From Enterococcus durans NBRC 100479 = LMG 10746 (GTDB taxonomy: Bacteria; Bacillota; Bacilli; Lactobacillales; Enterococcaceae), in assembly GCF_001544215.1 (NCBI RefSeq), contig NZ_BCQB01000017.1:1-56605 (forward strand): 56,605 nt of DNA, in the 5' to 3' direction. Each line of letters starts with the position of its first letter. Positions within the stretch are counted from its first letter, which is position 1. The position numbers and the translations under genes are program-made. The notes beneath the pieces were generated by a model, which was given only the letters and a program-made list of their open reading frames with translations, did no database searches and was not told the origin of the DNA. Shown here in pieces: positions 29,018 to 39,106 of this stretch.

Positions 29018-29869
29018 TTATGCTTTATTTTTAGAACCCGAAAGTTCGATATACACTTTTACTACTTCTTTTCCTGCTAAGGATGCTTGACGGAGCAAGT
29101 CAGGATACTCGATCGTCTGATTTTCTTTTAATAGTTGAAAAAGAGAGTTTTTTTGAGCCTTCATAAAATCTGATCCAACATTGATCTTATTGATACCTAA
29201 TTTGACAGAACGCAGGATCACCGCCTCACCTGCTCCTGAACCCCCATGTAAAACAAGCGGTAAATGGGTTGCTTCTTTGATTTTGCTGATGATATCAAAC
29301 TGAAACTTAGGTTGATAGTCTTTGGGATACTCTCCATGGCTCGACCCATAAGAAATGGCTAAACAATCCACACCAGTCTCATTAATAAAATGAATCGCTT
29401 CTTTAGGATCTGTATACATTTTAGTATCGGTAAACTGATCGCCGTTCACAGCACCCATATTGCTAACTTCTGCTTCTACGCTTGCATTATATGTTTGCGC
29501 AAACTGAACAATCATTTTAGTAATCTCGATATTCTTATGCAACGCATACCTCGAAGCATCCATCATGACGCTAGAGAACCCTTCATGTAGGCACTGTTTT
29601 ACAAAAGCCACATCTTGCCCATGATCCAAGTTTAATGCCACAGGCACTTTTGCCGCTGTTGCCATGCGGATGATCGGCTTTGTTAGATAAAGATAGCTGA
29701 GATGTTCTTTCAAATGATCTTGTAGTAAATCAATGATAATCGGTGCATGCATCTCTTCAGCTGCCTGAATAGTTGCTTGAGCAGTTTCTAAATTAAAGCA
29801 ATTGATCGCCAGAACTGCATAGTTTTCTCGATTTGCTTTTTTTAGCATTTCTTTCATTGAAACATACAT
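29018..29869 (-). CDS. class II ketose-bisphosphate aldolase family protein (second)
   Basis: This 283-residue protein has the same catalytic set: Asp82, His83 (NLDHGQD), His178 (GSSHGEYPK) and His208 (LHGGS). It differs clearly from the neighbouring aldolase, so the two are not a recent tandem duplication. Both appear catalytically competent. They may act on different sugar phosphates or form one enzyme. It follows the EIIC gene after 18 bp. Confidence 0.84.
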   Translation of the reverse strand: MYVSMKEMLKKANRENYAVLAINCFNLETAQATIQAAEEMHAPIIIDLLQDHLKEHLSYLYLTKPIIRMATAAKVPVALNLDHGQDVAFVKQCLHEGFSSVMMDASRYALHKNIEITKMIVQFAQTYNASVEAEVSNMGAVNGDQFTDTKMYTDPKEAIHFINETGVDCLAISYGSSHGEYPKDYQPKFQFDIISKIKEATHLPLVLHGGSGAGEAVILRSVKLGINKINVGSDFMKAQKNSLFQLLKENQTIEYPDLLRQASLAGKEVVKVYIELSGSKNKA

Positions 29870-29887
29870 GATATTCTCCTTTACTCG

Positions 29888-30967
29888 TTAGGATATTTTA
29901 ATCGAAGAAAAATCGATTTCTTCTTCCTCTTCTGCTAATGTGCTAGCAGCGGGTGCTTTTTTCAGTACAAATAACAAAATTCCTGAAACAACCGAGCCTA
30001 TGAGCAACGCTAGAGTGAATTTCAACGGATCACTCATTGCTGGAATAATAAATACGCCTCCCGAAGGAACAGGAGAACCAACTCCCCAAGACATACTTAG
30101 ACCACCACCGACCGCCGCTCCTACCGTACAAGAAATCATCACACGTATCGGATCAACTGCTGCAATAGGGATCACTCCCTCTGTGATCATGCATAACCCC
30201 ATCGGAAAAGCTAATTTGATATTGTCCTCTTCCTCCTTAGAATATTTTGTCTGACGTGCTATTTTTGATAGTACCCACGAGATGGTGACGCCAAATGGTG
30301 GGACCATCGAAGCAAGGACTTTGACCGCTTCCGGTTCCTGCACACCTTCCAGCAATAAACCATCCGCAAATAATGAAGCAACTTTATTTACTGGACCACC
30401 AAAGTCAAAAGCTGCCATTCCACCCACGATTGCTCCAAATAAAAATTTTCCAGAACCTTGTAACTCACGTAAAAATTCAGTAAGTGCTTCTGTTGCCCAA
30501 ACAATCGGAATACCCACCACAAAGAACAAAAGCAGTCCTACGATCAGCGTAGAAACGAGTGGAACGATCATCATCGGCATCAATCCTTGTGCCCACGCCG
30601 GTACCTTTACATGCTTCACTAAAAACAAAACGAAAAAGCCGACTAAATACCCGCCTAACATTCCACCTAAAAAGCCTGCCCCAATGGCATTAGCAATCAA
30701 TCCCATAAATAATCCTGGGCCAATTCCTGGTCGATCAGCAATGGAATAAGCAATTGCCGCTGAGATAACAGGCGCCAATAACCCCATCCCTAATACACCT
30801 AAAGAAACCAAAGCGTCTGGTACAGTATAGGTTGCTTGATAATCTGTTATGACCTTTCCACCAGTCAAATTACCGATTGCTATCAATAGTCCAGCGGTGA
30901 CCACGATGGGCAACATATACGAAATAGCTGTTAATGCATGCTTTTTTAATTGTAAGCGCTGAAACAT
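29888..30967 (-). CDS. PTS fructose-family EIIC permease
   Basis: This is the membrane channel of a phosphotransferase sugar system. The 359-residue protein has about nine or ten hydrophobic segments and the Fru-family blocks GGMAAFDFGGPVNKVA, FPMGLCMITEGVIPIAAVDP and GVGSPVPSGGVFI. It ends in an acidic cytoplasmic tail. EIIA, EIIB and EIIC are separate proteins here, whereas many fructose permeases are fused. It imports and phosphorylates an unidentified sugar, with EIIB as phosphate donor. Confidence 0.9.
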   Translation of the reverse strand: MFQRLQLKKHALTAISYMLPIVVTAGLLIAIGNLTGGKVITDYQATYTVPDALVSLGVLGMGLLAPVISAAIAYSIADRPGIGPGLFMGLIANAIGAGFLGGMLGGYLVGFFVLFLVKHVKVPAWAQGLMPMMIVPLVSTLIVGLLLFFVVGIPIVWATEALTEFLRELQGSGKFLFGAIVGGMAAFDFGGPVNKVASLFADGLLLEGVQEPEAVKVLASMVPPFGVTISWVLSKIARQTKYSKEEEDNIKLAFPMGLCMITEGVIPIAAVDPIRVMISCTVGAAVGGGLSMSWGVGSPVPSGGVFIIPAMSDPLKFTLALLIGSVVSGILLFVLKKAPAASTLAEEEEEIDFSSIKIS

Positions 30968-30981
30968 TCCACTTCTCCCCT

Positions 30982-31296
30982 TTACGTTTTATTGATTTCC
31001 GTCTCGATTTTTGCTATCAATCCTTTAGGTGCTTTGATCACCATACTCGTTGGTATTTCAATGACCTTTTTTCCACTGAAGCGTTCTTTGCCCCCGATTT
31101 TTATATCTGTAGCAAGGATCACCACGTCTGCCTGTGCGATTTCTTCTGCTGTTAGTTCATCTTCAGTTCCAATCGTTCCTTGTGTTTCAATGTGGACCTC
31201 ATGCCCTAAACTTTTAGCGGCTTTTTCTAGTTTCTGCTTAGCGATATACGTATGGGCAATTCCTGAGGTACATGCGGCTACTCCAACAATCTTCAT
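30982..31296 (-). CDS. PTS fructose-family EIIB
   Basis: This is a 104-residue phosphocarrier that passes phosphate from EIIA to the sugar. The active Cys9 is in VGVAACTSGIAHTYIAKQKL; the usual fructose-EIIB motif is CPTGIAHT, so Ser replaces a Thr/Pro-region residue here. It lies between EIIA (21 bp upstream) and EIIC (14 bp downstream). Confidence 0.92.
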   Translation of the reverse strand: MKIVGVAACTSGIAHTYIAKQKLEKAAKSLGHEVHIETQGTIGTEDELTAEEIAQADVVILATDIKIGGKERFSGKKVIEIPTSMVIKAPKGLIAKIETEINKT

Positions 31297-31317
31297 ATTT
31301 ACTTTCCTCCTTTTTTA

Positions 31318-31803
31318 TTATTCAGATGGCTCTTTTGCTAGTAGAGCCATGAATTCTGTTTTAGTTGTTGCATGTATCAAGTTGTCAATAAACGTTTCTT
31401 CTGCTAACAACATGGCTACCTTTTGCAATAATTTGATGTGGACGGTGTTTGCATCTGTGTCTTTAACTGCAAACAATATGATCACTTGGACTGGCTGATC
31501 ATCTAATGTTTCCCACTTGATCGGTGTTGAAACTTTACCGACTGCCAAGCATGTTTTAAGTACACTTTTGGATTTGCCATGGGGAATAGCTAACCCATTT
31601 CCAATACCTGTCATCCCCTCTTTTTCACGTTGAAAGACATCTTTTAAAAACTCGTCAACATTCGTGATACTACCGTTTTTTTCTAGTAATTCACTCAATT
31701 CACGAATTACTTCTTCTTTTGTTTTCGCTTTCATTTCTAGATAGATCAACTCCTCGGTGATCACATCAGCAATACTAAATTCTGTTTCATTTTTCACTCC
31801 CAT
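31318..31803 (-). CDS. PTS EIIA, fructose/mannitol type
   Basis: This 161-residue protein receives phosphate from HPr on His75, in the block NGLAIPHGKSKSV, and hands it to EIIB. The preceding KEGMTGIGNG stretch is characteristic. Its start overlaps the end of the PRD regulator gene by 17 bp, so enzyme and regulator are translationally coupled. Confidence 0.92.
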   Translation of the reverse strand: MGVKNETEFSIADVITEELIYLEMKAKTKEEVIRELSELLEKNGSITNVDEFLKDVFQREKEGMTGIGNGLAIPHGKSKSVLKTCLAVGKVSTPIKWETLDDQPVQVIILFAVKDTDANTVHIKLLQKVAMLLAEETFIDNLIHATTKTEFMALLAKEPSE

Positions 31804-33274
31804 TTTCTATCTCTCCTAACTTCTCTTTCACACGATTTTCGTCTTGTTTCGTAAATACTGAATTCACTAAAATCATCGGTGTTTCAGAAGAAATAGTGAG
31901 ATGGACAGTCGTTAGAATCAAGTCGATATTAGAAAACTGTGTCTGATTTTTTTGATACTGGCGTGCAGATACAACAGCAATGATCTCTAATTCAGGAAAT
32001 GCCTTTTTGACTTTCACTTTTAATAATTCAGAAGTCCCGACACCGCTACTGCAAATAATCAACACTCTTTTTTTTATAGGGATCAGTTCTTTGTATTTCA
32101 CAAAATAAAGGGTCAAGAAGCCAATTTCATCTTTTGAGATAGGGTTCGTATGAAATACTTGTTGAACCATTTGACTGACATAGGCTACTTGTTTGAATGT
32201 TTGGGTATATTCTGATTCGATATCATTCAACAAATCGTTTTTGATGATGATATGGTGTTTCAATCGGTACAATAGGGGTTGGATATGGTTATATAGATCT
32301 TGCTGATACAATTCTTGATCAATAGCAATCCCCATTAGTTGACTCATATTCATAGAGAAAAATTGCGTGATCTCTTTCGCCTCACTGAATAGATTCTGAT
32401 AGCTGATTGCGCCATTTTCTACTCTAGAAGACACCAAGTATTGAAAGAGATAAAATGTCTCACTTTCTGGTAAAGAGATATTTAGATAATTCCCCATTTT
32501 ATCCATCACTACACGTGCTAACTCATATAGTTCTTGATTGTATTGAATGATTCTCTGGTCTTCCTCTTCTAGGCACCAAGATTCATCTTCTAATTGAATG
32601 TTTCCTTCCCGACAACGTTTCAATAAAATATAAATATGTGAAAAGATATTCATCCCATAAGGATACGCAATTCCGCTGACCAATTGTTGCTCAATATATT
32701 CCAGCATCGTTGTAATAAAGTTGATATCAAATGAATTGGTCGAGTAGTTATTTGTGAAAGATTGTTTATCCTCTAATAAATTGAAGCTCAACAACATGTG
32801 GACGACTTTGCGAATATTTCGTTCTGTCCCTTCTATCCCTACTCTCTGTCCGTGACGCTTGAGTTTCAGGTCATTGTCTTTCAAGAACAAGCTGATTTTA
32901 TTCAGATCATTACTGATTACTGGATCACTGATGTAATAAGGATGGAACAACTCATGGATCAATAACTTTTTCGGTGATTTGAACAATAAAGTTAACAATA
33001 TTTCATTTCTTCTTTCCAAAGGTCCCTGTCTACTTCTGCTTTCAGTATTCTTCACATTTTCTTTTAAATAGTTAGCATAATCTAAACGGAACCCTTTACC
33101 GACTTCTGCCAAAATGATATCTCCATGTTTAGATGCCTCATTGATTTTTCTGATTGCCCGATAGATCGTCTTAGTGGAAACATTCGCAAATCCAGCTAGT
33201 TCTTGGGCTGTAAGGGTCAATCCATGTTTGATAAAACACTCGATCATTTCTTTTTCTCTTCTACTTAGCTGCAT
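31787..33274 (-). CDS. PRD-domain transcriptional activator (MtlR/BglG class)
   Basis: This is a 495-residue sugar-responsive regulator. An N-terminal helix-turn-helix (about 5-65, with STKTIYRAIRKI) is followed by two PTS-regulation domains with candidate His213 and His330. A EIIB-like domain follows, with Cys408 in VLIICSSGVGTS. It lacks an RNA-binding antiterminator domain, so it should act on DNA. The usual second histidines of each PRD appear to be Gln and Tyr, which would simplify its phosphorylation control. It is the first gene of the cluster and probably activates it. Confidence 0.87.
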   Translation of the reverse strand: MQLSRREKEMIECFIKHGLTLTAQELAGFANVSTKTIYRAIRKINEASKHGDIILAEVGKGFRLDYANYLKENVKNTESRSRQGPLERRNEILLTLLFKSPKKLLIHELFHPYYISDPVISNDLNKISLFLKDNDLKLKRHGQRVGIEGTERNIRKVVHMLLSFNLLEDKQSFTNNYSTNSFDINFITTMLEYIEQQLVSGIAYPYGMNIFSHIYILLKRCREGNIQLEDESWCLEEEDQRIIQYNQELYELARVVMDKMGNYLNISLPESETFYLFQYLVSSRVENGAISYQNLFSEAKEITQFFSMNMSQLMGIAIDQELYQQDLYNHIQPLLYRLKHHIIIKNDLLNDIESEYTQTFKQVAYVSQMVQQVFHTNPISKDEIGFLTLYFVKYKELIPIKKRVLIICSSGVGTSELLKVKVKKAFPELEIIAVVSARQYQKNQTQFSNIDLILTTVHLTISSETPMILVNSVFTKQDENRVKEKLGEIENGSEK

Positions 33275-33331
33275 TTGACTCCCCCCTTGTCCATAACTAT
33301 AATCGAAATTCCTCTTATCTGATTTTTTGTT

Positions 33332-33351
33332 CTGTCCATTAATTTGGACAG
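33332..33351. promoter_or_regulatory. inverted repeat upstream of the PTS cluster
   Basis: CTGTCCA (33332-33338) and TGGACAG (33345-33351) form a perfect 7-bp inverted repeat with a 6-bp centre, about 60 bp upstream of the regulator start. It is a candidate binding site for the PRD regulator. Confidence 0.45.
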
Positions 33352-33379
33352 TTGAAACATTTAGCTTCTTCGAGAAAAT

Positions 33380-33422
33380 AAAAAAAGCCTGGAATGAAGA
33401 TCAAGAGATCTTTCATTCCAGA
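33380..33422 (-). terminator. tuf (str operon) terminator
   Basis: CTGGAATGA (from 33389) pairs with TCATTCCAG (to about 33421). On the minus strand the stem is followed by seven T residues. It lies about 45 bp after the tuf stop. Confidence 0.88.
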
Positions 33423-33464
33423 CTTCAACGTCCGAGTAGATGTAACTTTTTAGGCTTAATCTAA

Positions 33465-34652
33465 TTAAGCTTTGATTTCTGTAACGACACCGGCACCAAC
33501 TGTACGTCCGCCTTCACGGATTGAGAATTTAGTACCATTTTCGATAGCGATTGGGTGGATTAATTCAACTTCCATTGTTACGTTGTCGCCAGGCATAACC
33601 ATTTCAGTTCCTTCTGGTAATTCAACAACACCTGTTACGTCAGTTGTACGGAAGTAGAATTGTGGACGGTAGTTAGTGAAGAATGGAGTATGACGTCCAC
33701 CTTCTTCTTTAGTCAACACGTATACTTCTGCAGAGAATTTTGTATGAGGTGTGATTGTACCTGGTTTAGCTAAAACTTGTCCACGTTGGATGTCTTCACG
33801 TGCAACACCACGTAGTAAAGCACCAATGTTGTCTCCAGCTTCAGCGTAGTCTAATAATTTACGGAACATTTCAACACCAGTAACTGTTGTTTGAGCTGTT
33901 TCTTCTGCGATACCAACGATATCTACAACGTCACCAACGCGAACTTGTCCACGTTCAACACGACCTGTAGCAACAGTACCACGACCAGTGATTGAGAATA
34001 CATCTTCAACTGGCATCATGAATGGTTTGTCGTTGTCACGTTCTGGAGTTGGGATATATTCGTCAACTGCAGCCATTAATTCAAGGATTTTTTCTTCGTA
34101 TGAAGCGTCGCCTTCTAAAGCTTTCAAAGCTGAACCAGCGATTACAGGAACATCGTCACCAGGGAATTCGTATTCTGTTAATAAGTCACGAACTTCCATT
34201 TCAACTAATTCTAGTAATTCTTCGTCATCGACCATATCTACTTTGTTCAAGAATACAACGATGTAAGGAACACCAACTTGACGAGATAATAGGATATGTT
34301 CACGAGTTTGAGGCATAGGGCCATCAGCAGCAGAAACTACTAAGATAGCTCCGTCCATTTGTGCAGCACCAGTGATCATGTTTTTAACGTAGTCCGCGTG
34401 TCCTGGGCAGTCAACGTGAGCGTAGTGACGAGCGTCAGTTTCGTATTCAACGTGAGCTGTTGAGATTGTGATTCCGCGTTCGCGTTCTTCTGGAGCACCA
34501 TCGATTTGATCGTAAGCCATAGCTTGGCCGCCGTTTTTCTTAGATAGTACTGTTGTGATTGCTGCTGTTAAAGTTGTTTTACCATGGTCAACGTGTCCGA
34601 TAGTACCAATGTTAACGTGTGGTTTAGAACGGTCAAATTTTTCTTTTGCCAT
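33465..34652 (-). CDS. tuf: elongation factor Tu
   Basis: EF-Tu delivers aminoacyl-tRNA to the ribosome. The 395-residue protein has the GTP-binding motifs GHVDHGKT (19-26), [10 protein letters not shown] and NKVDMVDD, and its domains II and III are intact. The start is the ATG at 34652 behind AGGAGG; a long in-frame extension to 34739 has no site. It is the last gene of the str operon, with a 174-bp leader. Confidence 0.98.
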   Translation of the reverse strand: MAKEKFDRSKPHVNIGTIGHVDHGKTTLTAAITTVLSKKNGGQAMAYDQIDGAPEERERGITISTAHVEYETDARHYAHVDCPGHADYVKNMITGAAQMDGAILVVSAADGPMPQTREHILLSRQVGVPYIVVFLNKVDMVDDEELLELVEMEVRDLLTEYEFPGDDVPVIAGSALKALEGDASYEEKILELMAAVDEYIPTPERDNDKPFMMPVEDVFSITGRGTVATGRVERGQVRVGDVVDIVGIAEETAQTTVTGVEMFRKLLDYAEAGDNIGALLRGVAREDIQRGQVLAKPGTITPHTKFSAEVYVLTKEEGGRHTPFFTNYRPQFYFRTTDVTGVVELPEGTEMVMPGDNVTMEVELIHPIAIENGTKFSIREGGRTVGAGVVTEIKA

Positions 34653-34826
34653 TTTAAAATGTCCTCCTAAAAATACAATATAATTTTTTTTATTTGTCTG
34701 ATAGGTATGTGGTAACCAGACGGTCACCCACATGCCCATATCATCGATAATTATTTTACACGAAACTATATTAAAAATATAGTCTCTTTGGATAATCCGT
34801 TAAACGGACGATCCGGTTTTAAGAAA
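34653..34826 (-). other. structured gap between fusA and tuf
   Basis: This gap contains three hairpins. One is at 34707-34733 (TGTGGTAACC against GGTCACCCACA). One is at 34762-34786 (GAAACTATATT against AATATAGTCTC). One is at 34790-34815 (GGAT..TCCGT against ACGGA..ATCC). None has a clear downstream T-run. They may be processing or leader structures allowing high separate expression of tuf. Confidence 0.45.
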
Positions 34827-36914
34827 TTATTCAGCTTTTCCGCCGTTTTTCTTAATGATTTCTTCTTGAACTGATTTTGGTACATCTTCGTAGTGGTCAA
34901 ATGTCATAGTGAAAGTACCACGACCTTGAGTAGCTGAACGAAGAGTTGTAGCATAACCAAACATTTCAGCAAGTGGAACCATCGCACGAACAACTTGTTG
35001 TCCGCCAGCGCGTGCTTCCATACCTTCAACGCGACCACGACGTGCAGTAACGTGTCCCATAACATCACCTAAGTAATCTTCAGGGATAACGACTTCAACA
35101 GCCATGATTGGTTCAAGGATAACTGGATTAGCTTTCTTAGCTGCTGCACGTAATGCCATAGAAGCAGCAACACGGAAGGCAGTTTCATTTGAATCGACAT
35201 CATGGTATGAACCATCGTAAAGTTTAGCTTTGATATCAACTAATGGATATCCAGCTAAGACACCATTTTCCATAGCATCTTTCAATCCAGTTTCAACAGC
35301 TGGAATGTATTCACGTGGAACAACCCCACCGACGATCGCATTTTCAAATTCAAAGCCTGCGCCTTCTTCGTTTGGTGTAAATTCAATCCATACGTGACCG
35401 TATTGACCTTTACCACCAGACTGACGTACAAACTTACCTTCGGCTTGAGTGCCAGAACGGAAAGTTTCACGGTAAGATACTTGAGGAGCACCTACGTTAG
35501 CTTCAACTTTGAATTCACGACGCATACGGTCAACGATGATGTCTAAGTGAAGTTCACCCATACCAGCGATGATTGTTTCGCCTGTTTCAACGTTTGTTTC
35601 AGCGCGGAAAGTAGGATCTTCTTCAGATAGTTTTTGCAAAGCGACACCCATTTTATCTTGGTCAGCTTTTGATTTTGGTTCAATAGCGACTTGGATAACT
35701 GGTTCTGGGAATTCCATTGATTCAAGAATAACTAGGTTCTTTTCATCACATAGTGTGTCCCCAGTAGTTGTATCTTTCAAACCAACTGCAGCTGCGATAT
35801 CTCCAGCGTAAACTTCAGAGATTTCAGAACGTGAGTTAGCATGCATCTGTAAGATACGACCTACGCGTTCGCGTTTGCCTTTTGTAGCGTTTTGTACGTA
35901 TGAACCTGATTTCAAGACACCAGAGTACACACGGAAGAAAGTTAAGCGACCTACGAATGGGTCAGTCATAACTTTAAATGCTAAAGCTGAGAAAGGAGCG
36001 CTGTCGTCTGCTGGACGTTCAACTTCTTCATCAGTTTTAGGGTCAATCCCTTTGATAGCAGGGATATCTAACGGTGATGGCAAGTAAGCAAGAACTGCGT
36101 CCAATAATAATTGAACCCCTTTGTTCTTAAATGCTGAACCACATAATACTGGGTAGAAATCAACGTTAAGAGTTGCACGACGGATTCCTTCTTTTAACTC
36201 AGCTTCAGTGATTTCTTCACCTTCTAAGTATTTCAAAGTAAGATCTTCATCAGTTTCAGCTACAGCTTCCACTAATTTTTCGCGCCATTCTTCCGCTAAT
36301 TCACGGTATTCTTCAGGGATTTCTCTTTCTTCGATTTCAGTCCCTAAGTCATTTGTATAGATTTCGGCTTTCATTGTTACAAGGTCGATAATACCTGTAA
36401 AGTCATCTTCCGCACCGATTGGTAATTGGATTGGATGAGCATTTGCTTGTAAACGATCATGTAATGTTGATACTGAATATAAGAAATCAGCACCGATTTT
36501 ATCCATTTTGTTTGCGAATACGATACGAGGTACACCGTAAGTTGTTGCTTGACGCCAAACTGTTTCAGTTTGAGGTTCAACACCTGATTGTGCATCAAGA
36601 ACTGTTACAGCACCATCAAGTACACGTAATGAACGTTCAACTTCAACTGTGAAGTCTACGTGTCCTGGTGTGTCGATGATGTTGATGCGGTGACCCTTCC
36701 ATTGTGCTGTTGTAGCAGCAGAAGTGATCGTAATCCCACGTTCTTGTTCTTGTTCCATCCAGTCCATTTGTGAAGCTCCTTCATGAGTTTCACCAATTTT
36801 ATGGATTTTACCAGTATAGTACAAGATACGTTCAGTAGCAGTCGTTTTACCAGCATCGATGTGGGCCATGATACCAATATTACGAGTGTTGTGTAAAGAA
36901 AATTCTCTGGTCAT
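34827..36914 (-). CDS. fusA: elongation factor G
   Basis: EF-G drives ribosomal translocation. The 695-residue protein has AHIDAGKT (17-24), DTPGHVDFT and NKMDKIGAD for GTP binding, followed by domains II-V ending in [12 protein letters not shown]. The ATG at 36914 has AAGGAG only one base upstream and GAGGAG eleven bases upstream; the latter is more likely used. It is 91 bp downstream of rpsG. Confidence 0.98.
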   Translation of the reverse strand: MTREFSLHNTRNIGIMAHIDAGKTTATERILYYTGKIHKIGETHEGASQMDWMEQEQERGITITSAATTAQWKGHRINIIDTPGHVDFTVEVERSLRVLDGAVTVLDAQSGVEPQTETVWRQATTYGVPRIVFANKMDKIGADFLYSVSTLHDRLQANAHPIQLPIGAEDDFTGIIDLVTMKAEIYTNDLGTEIEEREIPEEYRELAEEWREKLVEAVAETDEDLTLKYLEGEEITEAELKEGIRRATLNVDFYPVLCGSAFKNKGVQLLLDAVLAYLPSPLDIPAIKGIDPKTDEEVERPADDSAPFSALAFKVMTDPFVGRLTFFRVYSGVLKSGSYVQNATKGKRERVGRILQMHANSRSEISEVYAGDIAAAVGLKDTTTGDTLCDEKNLVILESMEFPEPVIQVAIEPKSKADQDKMGVALQKLSEEDPTFRAETNVETGETIIAGMGELHLDIIVDRMRREFKVEANVGAPQVSYRETFRSGTQAEGKFVRQSGGKGQYGHVWIEFTPNEEGAGFEFENAIVGGVVPREYIPAVETGLKDAMENGVLAGYPLVDIKAKLYDGSYHDVDSNETAFRVAASMALRAAAKKANPVILEPIMAVEVVIPEDYLGDVMGHVTARRGRVEGMEARAGGQQVVRAMVPLAEMFGYATTLRSATQGRGTFTMTFDHYEDVPKSVQEEIIKKNGGKAE

Positions 36915-36971
36915 TCTCCTTGTTTCTCCTCTCTTTACTATCTAGTTGCTAAAAATAAGGATACTTTCTGA

Positions 36972-36992
36972 TGGTCGGTATAAAACCGACCA
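36972..36992 (-). other. hairpin between rpsG and fusA
   Basis: TGGTCGGT (36972-36979) and ACCGACCA (36985-36992) form a perfect 8-bp stem with a 5-base loop, in the middle of the str operon and with no T-run. It may be an mRNA processing or stability element. Confidence 0.5.
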
Positions 36993-37005
36993 CGCAGAGA
37001 GGATC

Positions 37006-37476
37006 TTACCAGCGATAGTGAGCAAACGCACGGTTGGCATCAGCCATTTTATGAGTGTCTTCACGTTTTTTAACAGAAGCACCAGTGTTGTTTGCAGCAT
37101 CCATGATTTCTTTTGCTAAGCGTTCTTCCATTGTATGTTCACCGCGCAAGCGAGCGTAGTTAACAATCCAACGAAGCGCTAAAGTCACACGACGTTCAGG
37201 GCGAACTTCAACTGGTACTTGATAGTTTGAACCCCCAACACGACGAGCTTTAACTTCAAGAACAGGCATGATATTTTTCATTGCTTGTTCAAATACTTCT
37301 AGTGGGTCGTTACCTGTAGATTCTTCAACAATCTTAAAGGCGTTATAAATGATATTAGCTGCAACACCGCGTTTTCCGTCAACCATTACACGGTTGATCA
37401 AGCGAGTTACTAATTTTGAGTTATAAATAGGATCTGGTAAAACATCACGTTTTGCAACAGGACCTTTACGTGGCAT
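37006..37476 (-). CDS. rpsG: 30S ribosomal protein S7
   Basis: S7 organises the 30S head and E site, and in E. coli represses its operon. The 156-residue protein begins [20 protein letters not shown] and ends [10 protein letters not shown]. It follows rpsL after 89 bp. Confidence 0.97.
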   Translation of the reverse strand: MPRKGPVAKRDVLPDPIYNSKLVTRLINRVMVDGKRGVAANIIYNAFKIVEESTGNDPLEVFEQAMKNIMPVLEVKARRVGGSNYQVPVEVRPERRVTLALRWIVNYARLRGEHTMEERLAKEIMDAANNTGASVKKREDTHKMADANRAFAHYRW

Positions 37477-37565
37477 CCGTAACTCCTCCTTCCGAAATAA
37501 TATTCATAGTAATTGCTCCGCTACTTATTAAGTAGAAGCAAGTTTCATTTGTTTAATAATTAAAA

Positions 37566-37979
37566 TTAAGCTTTAGGTTTTTTAGTACCGTATTTAGAAC
37601 GGCTTTGTTTACGATCGTTTACACCAGCAGTATCTAGTGCGCCACGAACGATGTGGTAACGTACCCCTGGTAAGTCTTTTACACGTCCACCGCGTAATAG
37701 TACCACGCTGTGTTCTTGTAAGTTGTGACCAATCCCTGGGATATAAGCAGTAACTTCAATTAAGTTTGACAAACGAACACGAGCATATTTACGTAAAGCT
37801 GAGTTCGGTTTTTTAGGTGTCATAGTACCCACACGAGTTGCTACCCCACGTTTTTGAGGAGAGTTCACGTTTGTTTGAGTTTTCTTAAAGCTGTTATATC
37901 CTTTGTTCAAAGCAGGTGAATTTGATTTTTCCACCTTTGATTTACGAGGTTTACGTACTAATTGGTTAATTGTAGGCAT
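37566..37979 (-). CDS. rpsL: 30S ribosomal protein S12
   Basis: S12 controls decoding accuracy. The 137-residue protein begins [20 protein letters not shown]. The streptomycin-linked positions [11 protein letters not shown] and GGRVKDLPG carry the usual lysines, so no resistance mutation is seen. The ATG at 37979 follows AAGGAGG, and the seven-codon upstream extension covers that site and is rejected. It is the first gene of the str operon. Confidence 0.97.
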   Translation of the reverse strand: MPTINQLVRKPRKSKVEKSNSPALNKGYNSFKKTQTNVNSPQKRGVATRVGTMTPKKPNSALRKYARVRLSNLIEVTAYIPGIGHNLQEHSVVLLRGGRVKDLPGVRYHIVRGALDTAGVNDRKQSRSKYGTKKPKA

Positions 37980-38137
37980 TCCTTGTTTCCTCCTTCCCAC
38001 TATTCGCGTCTAGTTCCACACATCCAGGTGGTTCTTTTTTTGCGATAAAAAATAAATGCAATCTATGCATCTTTATCAAATATGCTTTGATAAACAGTCA
38101 GCACGCCTCTTAAATAGAGACCTGTAGATAAAGCACC
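37980..38137 (-). promoter_or_regulatory. str operon 5' leader
   Basis: This is about 155 nt of untranslated leader between the predicted start and rpsL. It can form small hairpins such as one around GCTTTATCTAC and one near the AACCACCTGG stretch. No known leader family is assigned. Confidence 0.4.
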
Positions 38138-38143
38138 TTGGTT

Positions 38144-38172
38144 AGAATATCATGAATAAAAAAGGATGTCAA
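38144..38172 (-). promoter_or_regulatory. str operon promoter
   Basis: On the minus strand a perfect TTGACA (38167-38172) and TATTCT (38144-38149) are separated by 17 bp. Confidence 0.85.
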
Positions 38173-38291
38173 CTAGTGTTGTACTTTTTTTTCAAACCAA
38201 CAAAATACTCCAAATGTTTGGTATCTTTTTATACGGTTTCCATATAAAATAGCTATGAAAGATCAGACTCAAAAAAAGGTGGAAGCAAAAA

Positions 38292-38975
38292 ATGAATCTA
38301 AAACAATTAGCTGGTATCGAAGCTGCAAAATTTGTAAAAGACGGAATGATCGTCGGATTAGGTACAGGCTCAACTGCCTACTATATGGTAGAAGAAATCG
38401 GCCGTCGAATGCGTGAAGAAGGATTGAAGATCACTGGTGTAACTACTTCAAATGCAACAAAAGAACAAGCTGAAACACTCGGCATCCCTTTAAAGAGTAT
38501 TGATGAAGTTACAGAGGTCGATTTGACAATTGACGGCGCGGATGAAATCAGCCAAGATTTCCAAGGAATCAAGGGTGGCGGCGCAGCACTTCTTTTCGAA
38601 AAAATCGTAGCAACTTATTCAAAACAAACCATTTGGATCGTTGATGAATCGAAACTGGTGGCTAAACTGGGCAAGTTCCCTCTTCCTGTAGAAGTCATTC
38701 CCTACGGTTCACAACAATTGATGCGTATCTTCACAAAAAAAGGCTACAATCCTGTGCTCCGATCAACTGAAACTGGCGAAACTTTAGTCACTGACGGCGG
38801 CCATTACATCATTGACCTTCATCTTGATGTCATTGAAGATCCTGAAAGCTTAGCAACATATCTTGACCAACTCGTTGGTGTAGTCGAACATGGACTATTT
38901 TTGAGTATGGTGACAAAAGTCATCGTCGGTGCCGATGGAGGCGTCACAGTGACCGATACCCCTTTTCAAAAATAG
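38292..38975 (+). CDS. rpiA: ribose-5-phosphate isomerase A
   Basis: RpiA interconverts ribose-5-phosphate and ribulose-5-phosphate in the pentose phosphate pathway. The 227-residue protein has [25 protein letters not shown] with the catalytic Asp, and [13 protein letters not shown]. The ATG at 38292 follows AAGGTGG. It is divergent from the str operon. It links functionally to the nucleoside region, which produces pentose phosphates. Confidence 0.97.
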   Translation: MNLKQLAGIEAAKFVKDGMIVGLGTGSTAYYMVEEIGRRMREEGLKITGVTTSNATKEQAETLGIPLKSIDEVTEVDLTIDGADEISQDFQGIKGGGAALLFEKIVATYSKQTIWIVDESKLVAKLGKFPLPVEVIPYGSQQLMRIFTKKGYNPVLRSTETGETLVTDGGHYIIDLHLDVIEDPESLATYLDQLVGVVEHGLFLSMVTKVIVGADGGVTVTDTPFQK

Positions 38976-38977
38976 AA

Positions 38978-39005
38978 ATTTTTTTACGATTTCTGTAAAA
39001 AAACG
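38978..39005 (+). terminator. rpiA terminator
   Basis: TTTTTTTAC and GTAAAAAAA arms flank a short loop just after the rpiA stop. The stem is AT-rich and of modest strength. Confidence 0.55.
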
Positions 39006-39106
39006 ACGCGTTTAAACAAACATAAAAAACTATCTTTTTAAAAGACTTTATGCTACATTCTTACTGTCATAGATAGTCAGAAAATCATTGCTAGAAAGGA
39101 ATCACC

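Noticed and set aside
30945-30966. cre-like sequence TGTAAGCGCTGAAACA at the EIIC start
   Set aside because: Spacing between the two halves is one base too long for a CcpA site and the central bases do not fit.
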